Positions 30,376-38,656 of a stretch of DNA of 64,000 nucleotides are shown here, piece after piece. The notes under the pieces are model-generated. The model searched no databases, had not been told where the DNA came from, and saw nothing but the letters and a program-made list of their open reading frames with translations. Position 1 is the stretch's first letter. Each line of letters opens with the position of its first letter. The position numbers were made by a program, and so were the translations under genes. This DNA comes from a bacterium (GTDB lineage Bacteria; Bdellovibrionota; UBA1018), in the NCBI GenBank assembly GCA_019751945.1, contig JAIEMT010000016.1:82556-146555 (forward strand). The letters are read 5' to 3'.

Positions 30376-31334
30376 TCGAGATTCATAACCTGTTCGCGAA
30401 TTTGTTCCAGTTTCACCTTCAATTCAATGACATCTTCGCTGATAGGAATGTCATGAGATTTGGTGCCGAGAGTGTTGACCTCTCGATTCAATTCCTGAAG
30501 GATGAAGTCGAGCTTGCGTCCAACCGCACCCCCTTCGGATAGAATTTTTCTAAAATGATCGATGTGCGCAGTGAGACGAACGATTTCCTCCTCAACATCG
30601 CTTCGATCTAAAATCATGGCGAGTTCCTGGGCAATTCTGCTTTCCATCACCAGCTGCGTATCCGCACCCTGAATCGGGTAAAGTTCCCAGATCCCTTTTA
30701 CTTTTTCTTGAGTCTTGGAGCGCAGAATTTCCTGGCACTCTCCACGACGTTTTTTCACGCGTTCGGTAAGATCAGAAATTTCGCTGAGGAGTTCTAGGAT
30801 CACTTTTTGAAGCGTCTTCCCTTCATGGTTGCGCATGTCGAGGAGCTGTTGAAAAGCCTGCTCTGCCAACGGTTCAATATGCTTCCATGCGGCTTCGGGT
30901 GATCCCGCATGAATTTCTTGAGATGCGATGCTCAGTACTCCAGGAAAAGTGGCGATGTCCATGCTCTTAATGGGATCCGTCATCCCTAGAGTCTTTTGCA
31001 GTTTTACAAACGCTTCATAATAGTTCGCAGCGAGCGAGAAATTAGTCTGTACCCCCTGCATCGGCGGTAATTCCGCGGGACCCCCACTGGAATCTTGAAT
31101 GCGTTCTAGTTTGGCATCGAGAGCGCCTCGTCCAAACCGAGAAGAGATTGCCGCACGAAAAAGAATGTCCGCCGAACTGAGATCTCGGGGCAAGCGGATC
31201 TTGATGTCTAAGAAGCGGTGATTCAGGGTTTTAATTTCCAAGCGCATGCGTTGACCGGCGACAAGCCCCTCTACAGAGGCAAAGCCCGTCATCGAAAAAA
31301 TCGGTGAAGAGGAAGATCGAGGTGCTGGTGTCAT
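30372..31334 (-). CDS. yicC: YicC family protein (endoribonuclease-like)
   Basis: A 320-residue YicC protein; characterised relatives affect small RNA stability and stationary-phase survival and form an RNase-like hexamer. The N-terminal SMTGFASVEG is preceded here by a 13-residue Pro/Ser extension. LEIKTLNHRFLDIKIRLP and the C-terminal block KLDFILQELNREVNTLGTKS match the family. It is coupled by four-base overlaps to accA upstream and gmk downstream. The neighbouring gmk is a common YicC partner gene. Confidence 0.94.
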   Translation of the reverse strand: MTPAPRSSSSPIFSMTGFASVEGLVAGQRMRLEIKTLNHRFLDIKIRLPRDLSSADILFRAAISSRFGRGALDAKLERIQDSSGGPAELPPMQGVQTNFSLAANYYEAFVKLQKTLGMTDPIKSMDIATFPGVLSIASQEIHAGSPEAAWKHIEPLAEQAFQQLLDMRNHEGKTLQKVILELLSEISDLTERVKKRRGECQEILRSKTQEKVKGIWELYPIQGADTQLVMESRIAQELAMILDRSDVEEEIVRLTAHIDHFRKILSEGGAVGRKLDFILQELNREVNTLGTKSHDIPISEDVIELKVKLEQIREQVMNLE

Positions 31335-32467
31335 TGTGTTACGTGGTTTGAGCCTTCTTCTTCTACTGGAGCATAAGCCAAGCCCACGCTTCCCATTTTT
31401 CTAAACTTCTCACTGCGCGCTTCAATACGCGTGCGTGGTAGTTTCGCAGCCGTCTTTGCAGACGACTTAGAATTTTTAGCAGAAGATTTTGCTGGAGCCT
31501 TAGCCGGTACTTTTGGAAATTCACTGAGATCTTCGAATTGCTTAATAATCGCTTTCTTCAAAAGTTTTGCAGCGCCAATCCAATCCCGATGAGCTCCGCC
31601 TTTGGGTTCCGGCACCACGGCATCAATGACGCCGAGCTTGAGCAGTTCGTGAGGATTCATTTTTAAGCGGTCTGCTGCGCGCTCTGCCAAACTCGAGTCG
31701 CTCCACAGAATGGAAGCGCAGCTCTCTGGCGAAATTACGGAATAAATGCTGTACTCTTGCATCAGCACGCGGTCAGCAACTCCAATGGCAAGCGCTCCCC
31801 CGGATCCACCTTCACCGATCACCACCGAAACAATGGGAACTTCGAGAGTAAACATCTTGTGAATACTTTCAGCAATGGCTTGAGCCTGTCCGCGTTCTTC
31901 CGCATCTTGGCCAGGGTATGCCCCTGGAGTGTCAATGAAAGTGAGAATTGGCATCCTGCTTCGTTCAGCCAATTCCATCACACGCATGGCTTTGCGATAG
32001 CCGTCCGGTTTAGCCATCCCGAAATTGCGTTCCATCTTTTGCTTGGTACTGCGTCCTTTTTGGTGGCCAATAATCAAAATCGGAGTGCGGGTGAGATCGC
32101 TTTCCAAAGCCGAAGCATTGGGAGCATCTGAAGGATCAATTGGAGGCCAAGTCGCTACCCCGGTCAGAAGGGCTTGGTCATCCCCATAATAGCGGTCGCC
32201 TTGCAGTTCCATGAAGTCTGGGAAAAGCAGGTCGATGTAGTCGCGCGTGTAAGGACGGTTGGGATGGCGGGAGAGTTGAACCTTTTGCCAGGGCGTGAGC
32301 TTGGAGTAGGTTTCATCGATCAGCGTCGCAACCTTCTTTTCGAGGGTGGTCATTTCTTGAGAGAAATCGACCCCTCCTTGTTGAGCGAGCTCTCTTAAGT
32401 CGGAGAGTTTCTTCTCGAGATTGGCGATCGGTTTTTCGAATTCAAAGAAAGCTTCTAATGTGGCCAT
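31331..32467 (-). CDS. accA: Acetyl-CoA carboxylase carboxyltransferase subunit alpha
   Basis: AccA pairs with AccD to move the carboxyl group from biotin to acetyl-CoA, the first step of fatty acid synthesis. Residues 1-315 match the family: FEFEKPIANLEKKLSDL, PYTRDYIDLLF, the oxyanion-type Gly-rich block GEGGSGGALAIGVADRV, and SPESCASILW. A C-terminal Lys/Ala/Ser-rich tail (about 320-378) is longer than in E. coli, where the protein ends at 319. It heads the operon with yicC, gmk and RSH. Confidence 0.96.
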   Translation of the reverse strand: MATLEAFFEFEKPIANLEKKLSDLRELAQQGGVDFSQEMTTLEKKVATLIDETYSKLTPWQKVQLSRHPNRPYTRDYIDLLFPDFMELQGDRYYGDDQALLTGVATWPPIDPSDAPNASALESDLTRTPILIIGHQKGRSTKQKMERNFGMAKPDGYRKAMRVMELAERSRMPILTFIDTPGAYPGQDAEERGQAQAIAESIHKMFTLEVPIVSVVIGEGGSGGALAIGVADRVLMQEYSIYSVISPESCASILWSDSSLAERAADRLKMNPHELLKLGVIDAVVPEPKGGAHRDWIGAAKLLKKAIIKQFEDLSEFPKVPAKAPAKSSAKNSKSSAKTAAKLPRTRIEARSEKFRKMGSVGLAYAPVEEEGSNHVTQ

Positions 32468-32520
32468 GGTGCCCTGAAGCTAGCACAGGAGAGGCTTCTT
32501 TTCTAAAGATTCTAGAGGGT

Positions 32521-32982
32521 TTAGCGGCTGCCAGTAGACCAGCCTACGACGCGTCCATTTTCAAAAAAAACAACGCGTTGAGGGGTCAGGCTATTGGCTC
32601 CAAAGATGCTGTTGGAATAGACCCAGCGCTCGTTTCCAGAGTTCGAATCGCCTGCGGTTTCGATCGATCGAGGGCTTCCCCAAATGGATTCCACGTCCGA
32701 GGTTCCCATTCCCAAAACCAGGTCGCGACGGCGTTTGGCTTCGCGAATGCGCCAGAGTTCTTCGGATCGAGCCTCTTCCTCCGGGCTCCAATCATAGTAA
32801 GCCGAGCGGCGGGAGTGGATCTGCGGAGGAGAATCCTCCCAATAGGCGTCTCGTTCATCAAAATAGTCGTTGGCAGCGTTGATCAGTGCGCACCCCTGCA
32901 GAGTGCTTGCCGCACTTCCTAGAACCCCTAAAAGACCGATAAAATAGATCGGAAATCGCAGTCTCATCTCTACAAGTCTCAT
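32521..32982 (-). CDS. Lipoprotein with SmpA/BamE-like domain
   Basis: A roughly 153-residue lipoprotein with a signal peptide ending in LQGC. The C-terminal part (LGMGTSDVESIWGSP ... ERWVYSN ... VVFFENGRVVGW) has the strand/helix pattern of the SmpA/OmlA (BamE) fold, found in outer-membrane assembly and other envelope proteins. A Tyr/Asp/Glu-rich linker joins the two. The start is uncertain: GTG 32988, ATG 32982 and ATG 32967 are all in frame, and 32982 follows AGGG. It is a single gene, 53 bases beyond accA on the same strand. Confidence 0.65.
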   Translation of the reverse strand: MRLVEMRLRFPIYFIGLLGVLGSAASTLQGCALINAANDYFDERDAYWEDSPPQIHSRRSAYYDWSPEEEARSEELWRIREAKRRRDLVLGMGTSDVESIWGSPRSIETAGDSNSGNERWVYSNSIFGANSLTPQRVVFFENGRVVGWSTGSR

Positions 32983-33067
32983 CGGCACCCTGCGAAATCC
33001 TTAAAATCGGCACTCGGCAAAATTTTGCCCCCCGCCAAACCGGTGTTACCCTGAAAGAAGAGGACTT

Positions 33068-33985
33068 ATGGCTGAGTCAGATCTCGAGAAGGAACTCGAA
33101 GCCGCCGCCGCGGCACTTAGTACGCCTGCCAAAGAGAAACCTGTTCAAGGGGAGGCCCGACTTCCATTCATTGAAGCCGTTTTAGTCAAAGATGAGAAGA
33201 AGCCTGAAGGCGATGCGAAAAAAGCAGCGCCAGGTGAAAAAAAACTTTCCATCATTCAGTCCATCGCCAATCTGATTCGAAAGATACTGGCCCCGATTAC
33301 CAAATTTCTGCCCAAGCCGAAGCCTATAGATCCGAGCAAGGGCTTTGCAGCCACCGGCGAGATCGATCCAAAACTTCTCGAGTTTTCAAAAGGAATTCCG
33401 CCAGAAGTTGTTCCTCAACTTCACCTGGAGAAAGCTCTGGAAACGGTTTTGTTCGCACCTGTTTCAAAGGATCGCTACTCCCGTCGGATGTCGGTGCTTT
33501 TCTTTTTGGCATCGCTCGCAGCATTGACCACCACAGTGATGATCTGGGTGCACTATCGAAACAAGCCGGCTGGCAAGCATGTCAAAACGGCTTTTGAAGA
33601 AGGCTCCGAAAATCTCGGGGAATTTTTAAAGAAAGAAGCCGACATTTCTCGAGAGCGCGCAAGTTGGACGGTGATGGGCAGCTTTCTCGTTCAGCTCACC
33701 ACTCCAGAAACTCGCAGTGGGCAAAAAATTAAAGGAGTGTTCAATCTGGCTGAATTGGAGCTCGTAGCCCAGTGTGATTTGAAGGCCACTTGTGAGTATG
33801 TAGACAACAATCTCACTTTGTTTCGCGACAAGATCATGGACATCCTTCACAACGTCGAACGCGATGAGATTATGACCGCCGAAGGGAAGCGAAAGATGAA
33901 GGTCGCTATCCTCGCTCGAATGAACTCGCTTCTTCCGAAGGGAAAAATTCGAGAAATTTATTTTACGAAGTTCCTACTGAGCTAG
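33068..33985 (+). CDS. FliL-like membrane protein outside a flagellar cluster
   Basis: A 305-residue protein whose C-terminal half resembles FliL, the stator-associated inner-membrane protein of flagella. One membrane helix is at residues 141-162 and the periplasmic domain ends with the FliL pattern (FRDKIMDILHNV ... TAEGKRKMKVAILARMNSLL ... IREIYFTKFLLS). The N-terminal 140 residues are a long Lys/Pro/Ala-rich cytoplasmic segment not seen in ordinary FliL. GAAGAAGAGG precedes the ATG. No other flagellar gene is in this window, so it may serve a different motor, gliding or secretion complex. It overlaps the next gene's end by 12 bases. Confidence 0.65.
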   Translation: MAESDLEKELEAAAAALSTPAKEKPVQGEARLPFIEAVLVKDEKKPEGDAKKAAPGEKKLSIIQSIANLIRKILAPITKFLPKPKPIDPSKGFAATGEIDPKLLEFSKGIPPEVVPQLHLEKALETVLFAPVSKDRYSRRMSVLFFLASLAALTTTVMIWVHYRNKPAGKHVKTAFEEGSENLGEFLKKEADISRERASWTVMGSFLVQLTTPETRSGQKIKGVFNLAELELVAQCDLKATCEYVDNNLTLFRDKIMDILHNVERDEIMTAEGKRKMKVAILARMNSLLPKGKIREIYFTKFLLS

Positions 33986-34774
33986 AATTCTTTCCAGTTC
34001 TGAAAGCGTGACAAAGTTGAGGCGAATGTGTTTGGGACCAGTGCCCACAGATGGGCCTAGGCTCTTTCCATTTCTCTGAACTTCAAATGTAAAGGCCGTG
34101 AGCGGAAGTCGATCATCGAATTGAAACGGGGTCGGATATCGACACAGAAACCCGGAGCTATTCCCGAGGAGGTTTTTATCCAAGTAGGAATAGAAGGAGT
34201 CTTTTTGAAGTTCTTCAGAGACCACTGAAACGGGAAGCTCCAATGTGCCGAACGTCTCTAATCGGGGGGTTTGAATGTCTTTGAGAACGGAGTCCACACG
34301 AGCGGAATAAGTGGCCTCGAGAACAAAGAGCATCTCGAGTGGTGCTGGATTTGCTGGGAGATGTGCGAGGATGTCGCTGAAAGCCGCACAAAGACAAGCG
34401 CTCAGATTTCCTCCCGAGAGAATCATTCTTCTCAGATTCGAAAAAATCACCCCATTTTCCCCTCCCTGAGACAGGAGTGCGAAATCCCCTTTACCGGGCT
34501 GAACGAAGTTAGAAACTCCGAATTGGCTGGAAGCAATGAAAGCTGGAATCTTTTTCCGGTCTACCAATTCTTTTAACTGGATCGAGGCAGTTCGCGTTCT
34601 GGCCGGGCGATCCCACTCGGAAGAGTTGTGGTTGAAGTAGGCGTAGACAGATTCTGGTGCTTCGCACCGGGTGTCAGGTGGAAGAATGGTTTCGGGAATA
34701 CATTGAGGAGCGCCGATATTCGCAAAGGCCAGGTGAGCGGCCAGCAAAGCTGAAAGGCAGACCATGATTTTCAC
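33974..34774 (-). CDS. Secreted protein of unknown function
   Basis: A 266-residue protein with a signal peptide (LSALLAAHLAFAN), so it is exported. Cysteines at the mature N-terminus (APQC, TRC) and later (ACLC, FLC) suggest disulfides. The rest looks like a mixed alpha/beta globular domain with no motif I recognise. It converges with the FliL-like gene and follows the sigma-54 activator gene on the same strand with 33 bases between. Confidence 0.5.
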   Translation of the reverse strand: MKIMVCLSALLAAHLAFANIGAPQCIPETILPPDTRCEAPESVYAYFNHNSSEWDRPARTRTASIQLKELVDRKKIPAFIASSQFGVSNFVQPGKGDFALLSQGGENGVIFSNLRRMILSGGNLSACLCAAFSDILAHLPANPAPLEMLFVLEATYSARVDSVLKDIQTPRLETFGTLELPVSVVSEELQKDSFYSYLDKNLLGNSSGFLCRYPTPFQFDDRLPLTAFTFEVQRNGKSLGPSVGTGPKHIRLNFVTLSELERILAQ

Positions 34775-34807
34775 GGCGAGGGAATTACTCGAACTTTGAT
34801 GATGAGT

Positions 34808-36106
34808 CTAGTCCTCAGCTTTAGGTCCTTTGATTTTGTGGCGCTTCAGCATCTCGAAAAGTGTACTTCGAGCAACACCCAAAATTTTTGCGCTCTTCGT
34901 GCGATTCCCTTTGGCGATTTTCAATGCTTTGAGAAGGAGGATTCTCTCCATCTCATCGATGGTTAGAACTGGGGCCCCCAATTCTAGTTCGGGAGATTCG
35001 CTCACGGCATCGGAGTTCAGTAAGAAATCAAAGTCGCTCTGGTTGAGGAGTGGACTGAAGGGACTTGCGAGTCCGCTAGCTCGCTCTACGGCGTGTCGAA
35101 GTTCGCGAACATTGCCGGGCCAGGAGTAGGCTTGAAGTCTCAAGTGAGCATCGGATGAGAGGGTTCGCTTCATTTCCGTCGCGAACTGATTTGAAAGGAG
35201 CTCGATGTCTTCAGGACGAGCTCGAAGCGTCGGAATTTCAATCGTGATGGAAGCCAGGCGGTAGTAAAGATCCCGACGAAACTTTCCTTCCTCCACGAGT
35301 TTCTTCAAACTGTGGTGAGTGGCGCAGACAATTCTGACGTCGGCGCGGGAGGAGTGATCCGCGCCGACGGAACGGATTTCTCCGTTTTCCAAAAATCGCA
35401 AAAGTTTGACCTGAATATCGGGGGAGAGATCTCCAATTTCATCTAAGAAGAGGGTCCCGCCGTGGGCTTGGAGTAAGGCTCCCGGGCGATGGTGAGAAGC
35501 TCCCGTAAACGCTCCTTTGACGTGACCGAAGAGTTCGCTCTCAGCTAGGCTCAGAGGAAGGGCCCCGCAATGAAGGGGAATGAACGGACCGGAGGCGCGT
35601 GGACTCCAAAGATGAACCAGGCGAGCCAGGACTTCCTTTCCAGTCCCGGTCTCGCCCGCGAGGTAGGTAGAGAGCTGCGTGCTTGCAGCTTTTTTGGTCA
35701 TCCAAAGAACTTTTTTTCCAGATTCGGCTTGAGTCAGCCAAGGGCGCACGCCACTGGGCTGTTGAGGTAAATCTTGAATTTCATTTTCAGGAACGAGGGT
35801 GAGAACCGTCTCACCCAAAGTCATCGGCAAGTAGGCTGGCACTTGGGCTTCTTTCACCGGCAGATCGCCCAGTTTTCCAAAGGGAGTATCGGAAAGAATT
35901 CTGAGCCAGTAGGGGGATCGTTCGCTTCCTCCGCGACCGACCTGGGGACCCGGCCAGAGCATCGCCGCTTCCTGCGGGACTGTCGGATCGCGGAGCAAGA
36001 CGTTGGCCGTCTCGCCTCGACCTAGGAGTAAGTTCGAAGCAAGACGACCACGGAGGGGGATTTTTCGAGTTTCACCAGAGGGATCCTGAATTTTTAAAAG
36101 CCACAT
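34808..36106 (-). CDS. Sigma-54-dependent transcriptional activator with FHA-like N-terminus
   Basis: A 432-residue enhancer-binding protein. Residues 1-110 look like an FHA domain (LLLGRGETANVLL, DPTVPQEAAML), which would bind phosphothreonine. The AAA+ domain has Walker A GETGTGKEV, the sigma-54-contacting GAFTGA loop, Walker B GGTLFLDEIGDL and the R-fingers. A Fis-type helix-turn-helix (NRTKSAKILGVARSTLFEMLKRH) ends it. It lacks a response-regulator receiver domain, so a Ser/Thr kinase input is probable. Target promoters are not evident here. Confidence 0.92.
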   Translation of the reverse strand: MWLLKIQDPSGETRKIPLRGRLASNLLLGRGETANVLLRDPTVPQEAAMLWPGPQVGRGGSERSPYWLRILSDTPFGKLGDLPVKEAQVPAYLPMTLGETVLTLVPENEIQDLPQQPSGVRPWLTQAESGKKVLWMTKKAASTQLSTYLAGETGTGKEVLARLVHLWSPRASGPFIPLHCGALPLSLAESELFGHVKGAFTGASHHRPGALLQAHGGTLFLDEIGDLSPDIQVKLLRFLENGEIRSVGADHSSRADVRIVCATHHSLKKLVEEGKFRRDLYYRLASITIEIPTLRARPEDIELLSNQFATEMKRTLSSDAHLRLQAYSWPGNVRELRHAVERASGLASPFSPLLNQSDFDFLLNSDAVSESPELELGAPVLTIDEMERILLLKALKIAKGNRTKSAKILGVARSTLFEMLKRHKIKGPKAED

Positions 36107-36221
36107 GGGGAATTCCTAAAGCAATGCTCGGGCCATTCTCTCCCGTGTTTAAATCCGAGGTGGCGGGGTTTTCCGTTTCAATCTTGAACTGTTTGGTGCG
36201 AAGGTAAGCAGAGAGTTTAAA

Positions 36222-36830
36222 ATGAGCGCAAAATTTCTAATCACCTTGGCGGATCCCTCGAATTTTCAGGGCGTCTTCAAAGGCGAATATATGAAGGGCA
36301 ATCGAGAACCTCGAATCATCATGGTGGGGAGATCGAATGTCGGGAAGAGCAGCCTGATCAACGTGCTGCTCGGAACGAAGCTCGCCCGCGTGAGTAACAA
36401 ACCGGGTAAAACCGCTGCGATTCATTTCTACCTTTGGCCGGAGATTGGAAAGATCATCGCCGACCTTCCAGGTTTCGGTTACGCCCGCGTCTCGGGAGGG
36501 GAGCAAGCCCGTTGGGATAAGACGGTCGATCTCTATTTAGAAGAGGACGAAGGGTTGGAGCGCGCCGTGGTTCTCTTAGATGCGCGTCATGGCCCGACAG
36601 ATCGAGACATCGACCTGATTCAGTTCCTGGCTTCGCGCTATGTTCCGATGACGTTTGTCTTCTCAAAAGTGGATACTTTAAAGACCCAATCAGAAAATGC
36701 GCTGCGTCGACGAGAGGCGGGTGAAGCCCTTCGGAAGTTAGGGTATGATCCCAAATACGCCTTTTGGGTTTCCAGTCACACGAAGGACGGCCTGAAAGAG
36801 CTCACCGAAGAATTGAGTAAAAAAGAATGA
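36222..36830 (+). CDS. engB: Ribosome biogenesis GTPase EngB/YsxC
   Basis: A 202-residue TRAFAC-class GTPase needed for large-subunit ribosome assembly. G1 GRSNVGKSSLIN is at about residues 33-44, G2 PGKTAAIHFY is next, G3 is DLPGFG, G4 is SKVD and G5 lies near WVSS. Length is standard. It overlaps the following small membrane gene by four bases, so the two form a coupled pair. The 115 bases in front, shared with the divergent sigma-54 activator, show no obvious consensus promoter. Confidence 0.94.
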   Translation: MSAKFLITLADPSNFQGVFKGEYMKGNREPRIIMVGRSNVGKSSLINVLLGTKLARVSNKPGKTAAIHFYLWPEIGKIIADLPGFGYARVSGGEQARWDKTVDLYLEEDEGLERAVVLLDARHGPTDRDIDLIQFLASRYVPMTFVFSKVDTLKTQSENALRRREAGEALRKLGYDPKYAFWVSSHTKDGLKELTEELSKKE

Positions 36831-37057
36831 TGGATATGCCGCCGAAACAAGTGCTTTTCGCCATGATCATTCAAGCTGTGATGATGGTGTTCACTCTCAT
36901 GCTTCTGGTTCCACCACGTGCGATTGCGGATGGGAAGTCCCCACAGTGGCGTGCGGTTGTTCGCACCGGGGGCTGGGTAGCGCTTTGTCTGACATTTTGT
37001 TGGTCAGTGGTTTTAGGAATTGTTCTGGCCCTTCACCGGATGACTATTTCCATTTAG
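36827..37057 (+). CDS. Small two-helix membrane protein
   Basis: A 76-residue protein with two hydrophobic helices (about 9-29 and 47-69) joined by a basic loop. The start is within the engB stop region, giving translational coupling. It is eight bases from the LD-carboxypeptidase gene, so the three are probably one operon. The function is unknown. Confidence 0.55.
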   Translation: MMDMPPKQVLFAMIIQAVMMVFTLMLLVPPRAIADGKSPQWRAVVRTGGWVALCLTFCWSVVLGIVLALHRMTISI

Positions 37058-37064
37058 GAACCGA

Positions 37065-37976
37065 ATGACCCGAAATACAAAGATCGGCATCGTAGCTCCT
37101 TCTTCTCGCGTTCCCCAAAAAGAATTGAAACAAGGTTTAGCTCGATTGAAGGCGGCGGGGTATTCGCTCCAAGTTCATCCGCAGGTGAAAAAGAACCATT
37201 TATTTTTTGCGGGCAACGACACTCAGCGCGCTGCTGCTTTTTGGGAATATGCATTGAACCCGAAACTGCCGGTGCTTTGGTCGGCGCGGGGAGGTTGGGG
37301 GGCTGCGCGCATTCTTCCTCAGCTGGAAAAGTACACCCGCCAGAATGGGATTCCTCCACGCAAATTATTGGTGGGGTACTCGGACACGACTTCGTTGCAT
37401 GAATTTGTTCGGTCAGAGTGGGGATGGGTCACATTGCACGCACCGATGCCGGGCCTCGGCGAGTTCACGCGGATGAAGGAAAAAGATTTTCGGAACATCT
37501 GCCAGTTTGTGGATGGCACTTGGGGCGCGAAGCAGTCTCAGTACAAAGTGAAGTTCTTGGGAGCAGCTCCGAAGTCGGCTATCGAAGGCGAGTTGGTGGG
37601 AGGAAATCTTTCGGTTTGGACTGCGCTCTTGGGAACGCCCTACGCTTCAAAAGCCTCAGGAAAAATTTTATTCTTTGAAGATGTGAGTGAAGCCTTTTAC
37701 CGGATTGATCGCTTGCTCTACCAATGTTTGAGTTCTCGTTCGTTGGAAGGTGTGAAGGCGATTGTGCTGGGGACTTTTGAAGACTGTGGCGATCGCATCA
37801 TGGCTCCGCAGAAAGCTCTGCGTGAAGTTTTCGGCGCCTTGGGTGCGGCGTTGGGAGTTCCGGTGGGCTATGGGTTAAAGGTGGGCCATGTTTCGGGGCA
37901 GACTCCGCTTCCGCTCGGCGGGCGGTATCGCTTGGAAAAAACGGGGCAGCTGGTTCTACAGAGTTGGGACTGGTAA
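37065..37976 (+). CDS. LD-carboxypeptidase (peptidase family S66, LdcA/MccF-like)
   Basis: A 303-residue S66 peptidase that removes the terminal D-Ala from muropeptide tetrapeptides during recycling, or acts on related amide bonds. The nucleophile elbow is GYSDTT (Ser near residue 106). The catalytic Glu is in EGELVGGNLS and the His in GLKVGHVSGQ near the end. It has no signal peptide, consistent with a cytoplasmic recycling enzyme. MccF-type self-immunity activity is an alternative. Confidence 0.9.
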   Translation: MTRNTKIGIVAPSSRVPQKELKQGLARLKAAGYSLQVHPQVKKNHLFFAGNDTQRAAAFWEYALNPKLPVLWSARGGWGAARILPQLEKYTRQNGIPPRKLLVGYSDTTSLHEFVRSEWGWVTLHAPMPGLGEFTRMKEKDFRNICQFVDGTWGAKQSQYKVKFLGAAPKSAIEGELVGGNLSVWTALLGTPYASKASGKILFFEDVSEAFYRIDRLLYQCLSSRSLEGVKAIVLGTFEDCGDRIMAPQKALREVFGALGAALGVPVGYGLKVGHVSGQTPLPLGGRYRLEKTGQLVLQSWDW

Positions 37977-37983
37977 GTTTTTT

Positions 37984-38069
37984 TGGTGCCGAAGGAGAGA
38001 CTCGAACTCTCACACCCTTGCGGATACTGGATTTTGAGTCCAGCGCGTCTACCATTCCACCACTTCGGC
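37984..38069 (-). tRNA. tRNA-Leu (anticodon CAA)
   Basis: On the minus strand this folds as an 86-base class II tRNA with the CCA tail encoded. The acceptor stem GCCGAAG pairs with CTTCGGC, the anticodon arm CTGGA/TCCAG encloses the loop CTCAAAA giving anticodon CAA, the long variable arm typical of Leu lies before the T arm, and the T loop has TTCGAGT. It reads UUG codons. It stands alone just past the LD-carboxypeptidase stop. Confidence 0.95.
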
Positions 38070-38145
38070 ACAAAGGGATAGGGCTGAGTTTTTAGCCGAT
38101 TCCGGGACGGTTGTCTATTCCAAGCTGTTTTGCTAACAGGTCCGC

Positions 38146-38601
38146 ATGAAAATTTTTATCTTATTGGTTTTAGCTACTTCTCCTGCCAGGGCCTTGGATT
38201 ACCAGGTGACGAAATGCAACACCCAGCCGGATTATCAAGGGAAGATCGACCTTCCCGTCGGGCGGTCCACAGTGGGCTCCATCAGTGAAGCGATTTTTAG
38301 ACGAGATAGCATTCCTTACGTCGGTTCAGAGGCTGGAATGAACTCGATCTTAGGAACTCCGACTGGGGACGATGCGATCGATGTTCTCTCCGACGAGGAA
38401 ATGTTGGTTTATGGCTGGTGCTATGAAGTGGATGGGGTTCAGCCCTCCGCAATGCCGGGAGATTTTCTGCTCACTGGGAAGGAAAAACTCCTGCACTGGT
38501 TCTATGCTTCCAGTCATTATAAGGCAGGGGCGTGGTTGTCCTACTGCGATCCTGCGCATCTGAATAAGGCTCCACTGGGTTGCTCCGCGAATTTTAAATA
38601 G
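38146..38601 (+). CDS. Secreted DUF4430-like protein
   Basis: A 151-residue protein with a short signal peptide (ILLVLATSPARA). The mature part (SISEAIFRRDSIPYVGSEAGMNSI ... GWCYEVDGVQPSAMPGDFLL ... LHWFYASSHYKAGAWLSYC) resembles DUF4430/transcobalamin-C-type domains, in which a short cofactor- or peptide-binding sheet ends in a Tyr/Trp-rich edge. Four cysteines are available for disulfides. The ligand is unknown. The AGG before the ATG follows a small CTGTT/AACAG hairpin. Confidence 0.55.
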   Translation: MKIFILLVLATSPARALDYQVTKCNTQPDYQGKIDLPVGRSTVGSISEAIFRRDSIPYVGSEAGMNSILGTPTGDDAIDVLSDEEMLVYGWCYEVDGVQPSAMPGDFLLTGKEKLLHWFYASSHYKAGAWLSYCDPAHLNKAPLGCSANFK

Positions 38602-38656
38602 ATCCTATATATTAAAGTTGATAATTTTAGTTTTTTCGTGGTAGTCACAGCTTGTC

